Source: Cellulomonas sp. (GTDB lineage Bacteria; Actinomycetota; Actinomycetes; Actinomycetales; Cellulomonadaceae). From it: a stretch of DNA of 20,155 nt. This document shows, piece by piece, positions 6,010 to 12,594 of the stretch. The DNA is taken from positions 1 through 20,155 of the forward strand of contig DAIDJQ010000224.1 in assembly GCA_027451305.1 (NCBI GenBank), written 5' to 3'. The notes under the pieces were generated by a model that saw nothing but the letters and a program-made list of their open reading frames with translations, did not search any database and had not been told where the DNA came from. The translations under genes were made by a program, and so were the position numbers. The first letter of the stretch is position 1, and each line of letters starts with the position of its first letter.

Positions 6010-6510
6010 ATGGCAGGTGTCCTGACCCGCGGTGTTCTTTTCGTGCACTCAGCACCCCGTGCGCTGTGCCCCCACGTCGAGTGGGCGGCCGGCAACACCC
6101 TCGGGGTGCGCGTCAGCCTGGACTGGACCGTGCAGCCGGCAGGGCCGGGCTTCTACCGCTCCGAGCTGTCCTGGCAGGGCCCCCAGGGGACCGGTGCCCG
6201 GCTTGCGTCATCGTTGCGCGGCTGGGCGCACCTTCGGTACGAGGTGACCGAGGAGCCGAGCCCGGGCGCCGACGGCGGCCGGTGGAGCCACACGCCGGAG
6301 CTGGGCATCTTCCATGCCGCCACGGATGTGCACGGCAACATCGTGGTGCCGGAGGACAGGATCCGCGCCGCGCTGGAGCACGCCGGCGATGCGATGCGGC
6401 TGCGGACCGAGCTCGACCTGGCGCTCGGCCAGGCCTGGGACGACGAGCTCGAGCCGTTCCGGTACGCCGGTGCGGGCGCACCGGTGCGCTGGCTGCACCG
6501 CGTCGGCTGA
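6010..6510 (+). CDS. DUF3145 family protein, 166 aa
   Basis: This matches the actinobacterial DUF3145 family: N-terminal GVLFVHSAPRALCPHVEWA (8-26), SLDWTVQPA, then a central FYRSELSW and the ELGIFHAATDVHGNIVVPEDRI stretch. Function is unknown. In Streptomyces and relatives the gene sits next to the fabD-fabH-acpP-fabF cluster, as here, where it converges on fabF. The protein is soluble, with no signal peptide. A strong AGGAGG Shine-Dalgarno (5999-6004) lies five bases before the ATG. The 150-base gap after def holds a 9-bp tandem repeat (GAGCGCCAC twice) and a 6-bp hairpin, CGAGGT / ACCTCG (5964-5990). The gene may therefore have its own promoter. Confidence 0.92.
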   Translation: MAGVLTRGVLFVHSAPRALCPHVEWAAGNTLGVRVSLDWTVQPAGPGFYRSELSWQGPQGTGARLASSLRGWAHLRYEVTEEPSPGADGGRWSHTPELGIFHAATDVHGNIVVPEDRIRAALEHAGDAMRLRTELDLALGQAWDDELEPFRYAGAGAPVRWLHRVG

Positions 6511-6548
6511 GCAGCCAGGGCGCGCACCCCGCTGCTGCGACACCCGCG

Positions 6549-6603
6549 GACCGCCGCCGGGCTGGGTCGACGGCGGTCGCGACTGTCGGTCGAGCCTGAC
6601 CGA
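6549..6603. terminator. Tandem hairpins between DUF3145 gene and fabF
   Basis: Two hairpins occupy the 95-base convergent gap. GACCGCCG (6549-6556) pairs with CGGCGGTC (6571-6578). TCGGTC (6586-6591) pairs with GACCGA (6598-6603). Their position just beyond both stop codons fits transcription termination in both directions. No T-run is present. Confidence 0.6.
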
Positions 6604-6605
6604 GG

Positions 6606-7850
6606 TCAGACGGAGGTGACCACCAGGGCCACGTTGTGGCCGCCGAAGCCGAACGAGTTGTTCACCGCGGCGATCTGGCCTTCCGGCAGCGGCCGGGGAG
6701 TGGCCCGCACCAGGTCCAGGACCAGCTCGGGATCCGGGTTGTCGACGTTGATCGTCGGCGGCGCCGTGCGCTCGTGGAGGGCCAGCACCGTGAAGATCGT
6801 CTCCAGAGCCCCCGCGCCGCCGAGCAGGTGACCGGTCATCGACTTGGTGGCGGAGAGCACGACGTGGTCCGCCTCGTCGCCGAGCAGCCCGCGGATGGAC
6901 CGTGCCTCGATGAGGTCGCCCACCACCGTCGACGTGGCGTGCGCGTTGACGTGCACCACGTCCCGTGCTGCCACCCCCGAGTCCTCCAGGGCAGCCCGCA
7001 TGGCGCGGATCTGGCCGTCGCCGCTCGGCTCGGGCGACGTGATGTGGTAGCCGTCGGAGGACAGTCCGACTCCGGAGACCATGGCGTAGACGCGCGCACC
7101 GCGGGCAGCGGCGTGCGCCGCGCTCTCCAGCACCACGATGCCGGCGCCCTCGCCCAGCACGAAGCCGTCCCGGTCCGTGTCGTAGGGCCGAGAGGCGGCC
7201 TGCGGGTCGTCGTTGCGCAGCGAGAGCGTGCGCGAGGCGGCGAACGCTGCGACGGGCATGGGATGGATGCATGCCTCCGTGCCGCCCGCGACGACGACGT
7301 CGGCGCGGCCGCTCCGGATCATCTCCACCGCATAGCCGATCGCCTCGGCCCCGCTCGCGCAGGCGGACACGAGAGCGTGCGCGCCGGCCCGGGCGCCGAG
7401 CTCGAGAGAGACGAACGCGGTGGGTGAGTTGGGCATGAGCATGGGCACGGTCATCGGCAGGACGCGACGGGCGCCCTTCTCCCGCAGCGTGTCCCAGGCG
7501 TCCAGCGTGGTCCAGATGCCGCCGATGCCGGACGACACCACGACGCCGAGCCGCTCGCCGTCCACCTCGGGGGAGCCCGCGTCGGCCCAGGCCTCGCGGG
7601 CGGCGATCATCGCGTACTGCGCGGACGGGTCGAGCCTCTTCAGCTCGGGTACCGGCAGCACGTCGCGCGGCGGGACCTTGATGGTCGCCGCGAAGGTGAC
7701 GGGGAGTCCGTAGCGCTCGACCCAGTCGGCGTCGAGCGGTCGGGCGCCCGACTCGCCGGCGAGCGCGGCGCTCCAGGTGCTGGGCAGGTCACCACCGAGG
7801 GGCGTGGTGGCCCCCATCCCGGTGACGACGACGTCTGGTACGGGTGTCAT
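6606..7850 (-). CDS. fabF: 3-oxoacyl-ACP synthase II (KAS II)
   Basis: FabF condenses malonyl-ACP with acyl-ACP in each elongation round of type II fatty-acid synthesis. The 414 residues match the family length. The catalytic set is complete: nucleophile Cys164 in VSACASG, His304 in NAHATST, Lys336 and His341 in SATKSMTGHLLG, and gatekeeper Phe400 in NNSFGFGGHN. The histidine motif reads NAHATST rather than NAHGTST. It is the last gene of the fab unit, 94 bases after acpP, a gap containing a large hairpin (7884-7928). The ATG at 7850 directly precedes PDVVVTGMGATTPLG, the expected N-terminus. Confidence 0.97.
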   Translation of the reverse strand: MTPVPDVVVTGMGATTPLGGDLPSTWSAALAGESGARPLDADWVERYGLPVTFAATIKVPPRDVLPVPELKRLDPSAQYAMIAAREAWADAGSPEVDGERLGVVVSSGIGGIWTTLDAWDTLREKGARRVLPMTVPMLMPNSPTAFVSLELGARAGAHALVSACASGAEAIGYAVEMIRSGRADVVVAGGTEACIHPMPVAAFAASRTLSLRNDDPQAASRPYDTDRDGFVLGEGAGIVVLESAAHAAARGARVYAMVSGVGLSSDGYHITSPEPSGDGQIRAMRAALEDSGVAARDVVHVNAHATSTVVGDLIEARSIRGLLGDEADHVVLSATKSMTGHLLGGAGALETIFTVLALHERTAPPTINVDNPDPELVLDLVRATPRPLPEGQIAAVNNSFGFGGHNVALVVTSV

Positions 7851-7883
7851 CGGATGCTCCTGGTCGTGAGGGGGACGGTGGTG

Positions 7884-7928
7884 CCACCGGCCGGTGCGGG
7901 TGCTGACGACCCGTGCACCGGCCGGTGG
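7884..7928 (-). terminator. Long hairpin in the acpP-fabF gap
   Basis: Arm 7884-7901 pairs with 7909-7928: 14 bp of CCACCGGCCGGTGC with its complement, a 2-nt bulge, then GGGT with ACCC, closing a 7-nt loop. It begins 16 bases after the acpP stop. It could be a partial terminator or a transcript-stabilising 3' end that lets acpP be made in excess over fabF. Direction is given as that of the operon; the repeat itself is symmetric. Confidence 0.7.
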
Positions 7929-7944
7929 CGACGGCCGGTGCTGC

Positions 7945-8193
7945 TCAGGCCTGCGCGCCGGCGATGAAGGAGACGGCGTCGCCGACCGTGGCGAGGTTCT
8001 TCACCTCGTCGTCCGGGATGGTCACCGAGAACTTCTCCTCGGCGAGCGTGACGATCGTCATCATCGACAGGGAGTCGATGTCCAGGTCGTCGGTGAAGGA
8101 CTTCTCGGGCAGGACGGAGTCGGTCGGAAGACCGGTCTCCTCGCTGACGATCTCGGCCAGTCCGGCCAGGATCTCCTGCTCGGTGTACGCCAT
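7945..8193 (-). CDS. acpP: Acyl carrier protein
   Basis: The 82-residue acidic helical protein carries growing acyl chains. Ser41 in DIDSLSMM is the 4'-phosphopantetheine attachment site (the DSL motif), with the usual FTDDLDIDSL context. The ATG at 8193 has GAGGAG upstream. Longer open reading in this frame extends upstream only because the GC-rich DNA lacks stops. The gene lies 62 bases after fabH and is followed by a strong hairpin. ACP is usually the most abundant product of such operons. Confidence 0.97.
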   Translation of the reverse strand: MAYTEQEILAGLAEIVSEETGLPTDSVLPEKSFTDDLDIDSLSMMTIVTLAEEKFSVTIPDDEVKNLATVGDAVSFIAGAQA

Positions 8194-8255
8194 GGGTGTT
8201 CTCCTCGGTGTCGGTGGTGCGGGTCGGACGAAACCTACAGCGGGTGGCCGCTGCC

Positions 8256-9260
8256 TCAGGGCAGCACGACCACCTGAGCGGCGTAGACGAGGCCGGCGCC
8301 GAAGCCGATCTGCAGGCACAGGTCGCCGCTGTGCGCCTGGCCCTCGCGGCGCAGGCGCTCGATCGCGAGGGGGATCGAGGCGGCCGAGGTGTTGCCGGTG
8401 TCGGCGATGTCCCGGCCCACGACCACGGACTCGGGGAGCTTGAGCTGCTTGATCATCTGGTCGATGATCCGCATGTTCGCCTGGTGCGGCACGAACACGT
8501 CGATCTGCTCGGCGGTCACGCCGGCGGCGTCCATCGCCTTCTGCGCGATGGGAGCCATCTGCCAGACGGCCCACTTGAACACCGACTGGCCCTCCTGCCG
8601 CAGCGTCGGCCAGCCCGCGTCGTGGTCACGCCAGTCGAGCCACGAGTGCGTCTGCCGGATCAGCTGTGCCTGACCGCCGTCGGAGCCCCAGACCGTCGGG
8701 CCGATGCCCGGGAAGTCGGACGGGCCGATCACCACGGCGCCCGCACCGTCACCGAGCAGGAACGAGATCGACCGGTCGGTCGGGTCGACGAACTCGCTCA
8801 TCTTCTCGGCGCCGATCACCAGCACGTGGCGCGCGGCCCCGGCCCGGACCAGGGCGTCGGCCTGTCCGATGCCGTAGCAGTAGCCCGCGCACGCCGCCGA
8901 GATGTCGTAGGCGGCCGCCGGGGTGGCGCCGAGCCGGTCCGCGAGGATCGCGGCCCCGGCAGGGGTCTGGTGGAAGTACGTGACGGTCGAGAGGATCACC
9001 GCGTCGATGTCGGCGCCGGTGAGGCCGGCGTCGGAGATCGCGGCGCGGGCCGCCTCCTCGGCCAGGTCGAGGACCGACGTCTCGGCGCCAGCGCGGCGTC
9101 GGGTCACGATGCCGGTGCGCTGCCGGATCCACTCGTCGGAGGAGTCGATCGGACCCACGAGCTCGTCGTTGGGCACCACGCGTTCGCCGCGGGCGCCCCC
9201 GAGGCCGAGGATCCGGCTGTGCGCGGCCCCGCTGGACTGCGTCAGGGTGGGACGGGTCAC
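8256..9260 (-). CDS. fabH: 3-oxoacyl-ACP synthase III (KAS III)
   Basis: FabH starts fatty-acid chains by condensing an acyl-CoA primer with malonyl-ACP; in actinobacteria the primers are often branched. The 334 residues carry the catalytic triad: Cys124 in ISAACAGYCYG, His259 in VPHQANMRI and Asn290 in ADTGNTSAAS. I chose the GTG at 9260 because it overlaps the fabD stop as GTGA and has AAGGAG a few bases upstream, inside the end of fabD. Its N-terminus SRILGLGGARGERVVPN then matches the family. The overlap implies translational coupling with fabD. Confidence 0.97.
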   Translation of the reverse strand: MTRPTLTQSSGAAHSRILGLGGARGERVVPNDELVGPIDSSDEWIRQRTGIVTRRRAGAETSVLDLAEEAARAAISDAGLTGADIDAVILSTVTYFHQTPAGAAILADRLGATPAAAYDISAACAGYCYGIGQADALVRAGAARHVLVIGAEKMSEFVDPTDRSISFLLGDGAGAVVIGPSDFPGIGPTVWGSDGGQAQLIRQTHSWLDWRDHDAGWPTLRQEGQSVFKWAVWQMAPIAQKAMDAAGVTAEQIDVFVPHQANMRIIDQMIKQLKLPESVVVGRDIADTGNTSAASIPLAIERLRREGQAHSGDLCLQIGFGAGLVYAAQVVVLP

Positions 9261-10228
9261 TGCTGCTCCTTCGCGGTGGGCGCGGCGTGCCGGAGCACGA
9301 GGTCCCGCGCGGCGTCCAGGTCGGCCGGCGACTTCAGCGCGACGGTCTCGACCCCGGGCAGCGTACGCCGGGCCAGTCCTGTCAGGACGCCGCCAGGTGC
9401 CACCTCCAGCAGACCGGTGACGCCCCGGGCGGACATGGTCTGCTGGCACAGGTCCCAGCGCACCGGCCGGGCGACCTGGGCCACCACGCGGGCCAGCGCC
9501 TCAGTCCCTGAGGTGACCACGGTGCCGTCCGCGTTGCTCAGCAGCGGGGTGGTCGGGTCGGCCGGGACCACACGGTCGGCGGCGGCTTGCAGGTCCGCGA
9601 CCGCGGGCGCCATCACGTCGGTGTGGAACGCGCCCGCCACCTGCAGCGGCACGATGCGTGTCTTCGCAGGCGGCTCCGCGGCGAGCGCGGCCAGCCCGTC
9701 GAGCGCGCCGGCCGCCACCACCTGGCCACCGCCGTTGACGTTGGCGGCCACGAGCCCGTGCCGGGCGATGGCGGCCAGCACCTCGTGGGGATCGCCGCCC
9801 AGCACCGCGCTCATGCCGGTGGCCGCGCCGGCGGCTGCTGCACGCGCCATCGCAGCACCGCGCACGGCGACCAGCGCGAGAGCGTCGTCGTCGGACAGCA
9901 CCCCGGAGACCGCCAGCGCCGCGAGCTCGCCCACGGAGTGCCCGCCCACCGCACCGAGCCGGGCTCCGGTGAGTTCGGACCAGCCGGTCGCGGGGTCCGT
10001 GCCGAGCACCGCGCGCAGCGACGCCAGCGCGGAGGCGACCAGCAGCGGTTGCGCCACCGCGGTGTCCCGGATGGTCTCGGCGTCGGAGGTCGTGCCGTGC
10101 GCGACGAGGTCGACACCGGTCACCTCCGCCGCGCGGCCCAGCAGGGACGCCACGCCGGGCACCTCGAGCCAGGGAGCGAGCATGCCGGGGGACTGGGCCC
10201 CCTGGCCGGGGCAGACGACGACGAGCAC
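9257..10228 (-). CDS. fabD: Malonyl-CoA:ACP transacylase
   Basis: FabD transfers malonyl from CoA to ACP, supplying extender units. Its 323 residues include PGQGAQ (7-12), the nucleophile Ser98 in GGHSVGE, Arg123 that binds the malonyl carboxylate, and His202 in GAFHTDVM. The start is a GTG at 10228 immediately before LVVVCPGQGAQ. No strong Shine-Dalgarno precedes it. The 89-base gap after the PucR-type regulator gene holds a TTGT-N9-ACAA inverted repeat (10296-10313), also found upstream of the regulator itself. The gene overlaps fabH by four bases. Confidence 0.96.
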   Translation of the reverse strand: MLVVVCPGQGAQSPGMLAPWLEVPGVASLLGRAAEVTGVDLVAHGTTSDAETIRDTAVAQPLLVASALASLRAVLGTDPATGWSELTGARLGAVGGHSVGELAALAVSGVLSDDDALALVAVRGAAMARAAAAGAATGMSAVLGGDPHEVLAAIARHGLVAANVNGGGQVVAAGALDGLAALAAEPPAKTRIVPLQVAGAFHTDVMAPAVADLQAAADRVVPADPTTPLLSNADGTVVTSGTEALARVVAQVARPVRWDLCQQTMSARGVTGLLEVAPGGVLTGLARRTLPGVETVALKSPADLDAARDLVLRHAAPTAKEQQ

Positions 10229-10295
10229 CTGACCACTGTGCCGGGCGGGGGCAACCCGTCCCGGTCACGGCAGCCACCAACCTGGTCGGGACGCC

Positions 10296-10313
10296 TTGTG
10301 AGGGTCCTACAAA
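10296..10313. promoter_or_regulatory. Inverted repeat upstream of fabD (candidate FasR site)
   Basis: TTGT (10296-10299) and ACAA (10309-10312) are separated by 9 bases. The plus-strand form TTGTGnGnnnnCnACAAA is shared with the element at 11597-11614. It lies 68 bases upstream of the fabD start. That the upstream regulator binds it is inference. Confidence 0.45.
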
Positions 10314-10317
10314 GCGG

Positions 10318-11574
10318 TCAGGGGGATGTAGTGACGCCGTCGAGCCGGCCGAGGGCGAGGGAGGTCTGCAGGACGTAGGAGTCGCGGGCGTCCAGGGGGT
10401 CCCAGCCGGTGGTCTCCGCGACCCGGCGGAGCCGGTACCGGACGGTGTTGGGGTGCACGTACAGGGAGCGTGCGGCCGCCTCGAGCGACCGGCCGGTGCC
10501 GAGGTAGGCGGACAAGGTGTCGAGCAGGGCGCCCTGCCCCGCCGCCAGGGGCGCGTAGGCGCGCGCGACGAGCTGGCGCCGAGCCGTGGCGTCGCCCACA
10601 AGCACGCGCTCGGGCAGCAGCTCGTCGGCCTGCACCGGCCGCGGCGCGCCGACCCAGGCGGGGGCCGCCTGGAGCCCGGCCAGCGCCGCACGCGCCGATC
10701 TCGCGCAGTCCGCCAGGTCCTGCGCGGGAGGCCCCACCACGACGGGGCCGGGACCGAACCGCGGCAGGAGGCTGGCGACCACCGCTGCCAGGTCGCCGTC
10801 GCCGGAGAGGAACACCACCAGACGGTCGCCCTGGATGCCGACCAGCACGTCCGCCTCGCGACGGGTCGAGCGACGCAGGTCGGTGGCGCGCACCTCCTCG
10901 AGGGACGCGGTCGTGGTGCCGACGACGACGAGCATCGAGCCGTGCCCGCGCCAGCCGAGCGCGGCGACCCGGGACCGCAGCGAGCCGTCCACGTCGCCGC
11001 GGACCAGCGAGTCGACGACGAGTGCCTCGAGCCGCGCGTCCCACGCGCCGCGGACCTCCGCCGCCCGTGCGTACACGTCGGCCGCGGAGAACGCCACCTC
11101 ACGCGAGTACCGCAGCACCGCCTCGCGCAGCTCGCGCTCCTCGCCGGGCGCGGCCAGCCGGTCGCTGTGCGCCTCGACGACGTCGACGCCGATCCGGACC
11201 AGCTGGAGCGTGTGCTGCAGGGAGATCGACCGGGTCAGCTCCGGCGGCGCGCCCGAGAAGATCTCGCCCGCACCGGCCGGTGCGCGGCTCGGGTCGGAGA
11301 ACCACTGCACGAAGGCTGTGATGCCCGCCTGCGCCACGAGACCGACCCACGAGCGGTCCTCGGCCGGCAGCGCGCGGTACCACTCGAGGTCGGCTTCGAG
11401 CCGCCGCATCGTCGCAGCAGCGAGGTCCCCGGCGGACTCCCGGACCCGGCGCTGGGTCTCCGGGCTCGTCGAGGGGGAGGGTGCGACCCGGGGACCGCGG
11501 GGCGGTCGGTGCGAGGTCTCGGCGGCGTTCGGCGGCGATGTCGTCGGGCCGCCGCGAGGACGCGCTGGGTTCAT
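10318..11574 (-). CDS. fasR: PucR/CdaR-type regulator of fatty-acid synthesis (FasR-like)
   Basis: The C-terminus holds the PucR helix-turn-helix: LLDTLSAYLGTGRSLEAAARSLYVHPNTVRYRL, about 50 residues from the end. Ahead of it lie a GGDEF-like regulatory domain and an N-terminal helical domain with TMRRLEADLEWYRALPAEDRSWVG. In Streptomyces coelicolor the equivalent gene (fasR) sits directly upstream of fabD-fabH-acpP-fabF and activates it; the position here is the same. The start is uncertain. I take the ATG at 11574, because TATGCT (complement of 11582-11587) lies 7 bases before it, suggesting a leaderless transcript. ATG 11586 is the alternative. A TTG farther up, at 11613, lies inside the candidate operator. 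The product is about 418 residues. Confidence 0.88.
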   Translation of the reverse strand: MNPARPRGGPTTSPPNAAETSHRPPRGPRVAPSPSTSPETQRRVRESAGDLAAATMRRLEADLEWYRALPAEDRSWVGLVAQAGITAFVQWFSDPSRAPAGAGEIFSGAPPELTRSISLQHTLQLVRIGVDVVEAHSDRLAAPGEERELREAVLRYSREVAFSAADVYARAAEVRGAWDARLEALVVDSLVRGDVDGSLRSRVAALGWRGHGSMLVVVGTTTASLEEVRATDLRRSTRREADVLVGIQGDRLVVFLSGDGDLAAVVASLLPRFGPGPVVVGPPAQDLADCARSARAALAGLQAAPAWVGAPRPVQADELLPERVLVGDATARRQLVARAYAPLAAGQGALLDTLSAYLGTGRSLEAAARSLYVHPNTVRYRLRRVAETTGWDPLDARDSYVLQTSLALGRLDGVTTSP

Positions 11575-11596
11575 GCCGGGGAGCATACGGTTCACA

Positions 11597-11614
11597 TTGT
11601 GGGAAGTCGACAAA
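11597..11614. promoter_or_regulatory. Inverted repeat upstream of fasR (candidate autoregulatory site)
   Basis: TTGT (11597-11600), a 9-base spacer, and ACAAA (11610-11614) match the element before fabD in the half-sites and in three spacer positions (G at 1, G at 3, C at 8). It overlaps the likely promoter of fasR. Binding by FasR is inference. Confidence 0.45.
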
Positions 11615-11700
11615 CGAGCGAGACGGGCCCCCGAGTCGCGCCCGGACCCGGCGGCGCGGCGTCCCGGCCCGTGGGACAGGTGCGGCGAGGCACCCTCGGC

Positions 11701-11706
11701 TATGGT
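11701..11706 (+). promoter_or_regulatory. -10 element of a probable leaderless gene
   Basis: TATGGT lies 6 bases before the ATG at 11713 and no Shine-Dalgarno is present. In actinobacteria a TAnnnT box 6-8 bases from the start codon marks transcripts that begin at or next to the start codon. No convincing -35 is visible. Confidence 0.5.
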
Positions 11707-11712
11707 CGCTGC

Positions 11713-12399
11713 ATGGCACTCCTGCCTCGCCTCCGTCAGCTGATCCGGCGCCCGTCGTCGGCATCACGCGTAGGGGCGCGCCGCCCGACGACCAGCCAGC
11801 GGCGCGGCGACACCCTCCACGAGGACGCGCTGCGCTCGATGCTGTCCGACGATCCCAACAACGAGAAGGCCTTCCAGGCGCTCGCGGAGATCGTCCGGCG
11901 CCGGGCTGCGGAGTCGGCCGCGGACCAGGACCCGCTCACCGCTCCGGCCGACGAGCAGGAGCGCCGGCACGCCGCTGACCTCGCCGTCTGGGCCCTCGCC
12001 GAGGAGCTCGCCGGCAACCCGCGCGGCTGGTACCCGCTCATCGAGCTCGCCCGCCTGTCCGTCCACGACGACCACGACGGCACGATGCGGCGCGTCGTGA
12101 CCGCGGCGGAGCGGGACCCGTCCGGGCGGGCACTCGCCCACGGCCTCGCGCTGCTGCGGGAAGCCGGCCAACCGGTCGAGGCGCTGGGAGTCGGAGTCGG
12201 CCACTGGCGGCCGCGCGAGCACGAGCCCGAGGTCGCGCGTCAGCTGGTGCTCGCCTCGTTGGAGGCGGGTCGCCCGCTGGACGCGAAGCAGCATCTCGAC
12301 GCCCTGGCGCTCTACCCGGACCAGGCTGCGGTTCAGGACCTGCGGGCTGAGCTGACCCAGGCGGTCAGCCGCGCCGAGCAGACGCTGCCGGGCGCCTGA
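11713..12399 (+). CDS. Hypothetical protein with TPR-like helices, 228 aa
   Basis: I do not recognise a named family. The first 30 residues are basic (MALLPRLRQLIRRP and on). From about residue 37 the protein is almost all helix, with tetratricopeptide-like pieces such as DDPNNEKAFQALAEIVRRR and ADLAVWALAEELAGNPRGWY, and near the C-terminus LEAGRPLDAKQHLDALALYPDQ. This suggests a small alpha-solenoid that mediates protein contacts. There is no signal peptide or membrane helix. It stands alone on the plus strand between the divergent fasR and the convergent aceE, and is followed by two strong hairpins. The start at 11713 is supported by a TATGGT box 6 bases upstream. Confidence 0.82.
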   Translation: MALLPRLRQLIRRPSSASRVGARRPTTSQRRGDTLHEDALRSMLSDDPNNEKAFQALAEIVRRRAAESAADQDPLTAPADEQERRHAADLAVWALAEELAGNPRGWYPLIELARLSVHDDHDGTMRRVVTAAERDPSGRALAHGLALLREAGQPVEALGVGVGHWRPREHEPEVARQLVLASLEAGRPLDAKQHLDALALYPDQAAVQDLRAELTQAVSRAEQTLPGA

Positions 12400-12456
12400 G
12401 CCTGCTGCGCTCACCGAGCCTCTGCCGGCGTCCCGAGGCGCGCTCCTGCGACGACG

Positions 12457-12496
12457 GCACCGCCGGACGGCTGCTCCCGATCGACGCCGGCGGTGC
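12457..12496 (+). terminator. Hairpin downstream of the TPR-like gene
   Basis: GCACCGCCGG (12457-12466) pairs with CCGGCGGTGC (12487-12496) over a 20-nt loop. It lies 57 bases after the stop at 12399 and probably contributes to termination of the plus-strand transcript. Confidence 0.5.
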
Positions 12497-12538
12497 TGAC
12501 CCGGGACGCCTGCGGTCGTAGCCCGCTCGGCACCGGAC

Positions 12539-12578
12539 GACTGCGGCCCGCCCGGTGAGCACCGGACGGGCCGCAGTC
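12539..12578. terminator. Strong bidirectional terminator at the end of aceE
   Basis: Arm 12539-12556 pairs with 12561-12578: 17 of 18 positions are complementary, with loop GAGC. It lies 16 bases after the aceE stop on the minus strand, and also downstream of the convergent plus-strand gene. No T-run is present. Confidence 0.85.
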
Positions 12579-12594
12579 CCAGCTGCACGAGCGG

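Noticed and set aside
11574..11613. TTG start for fasR at 11613
   Set aside because: It would place the start codon inside the candidate operator and promoter; ATG codons at 11574 or 11586 fit better.
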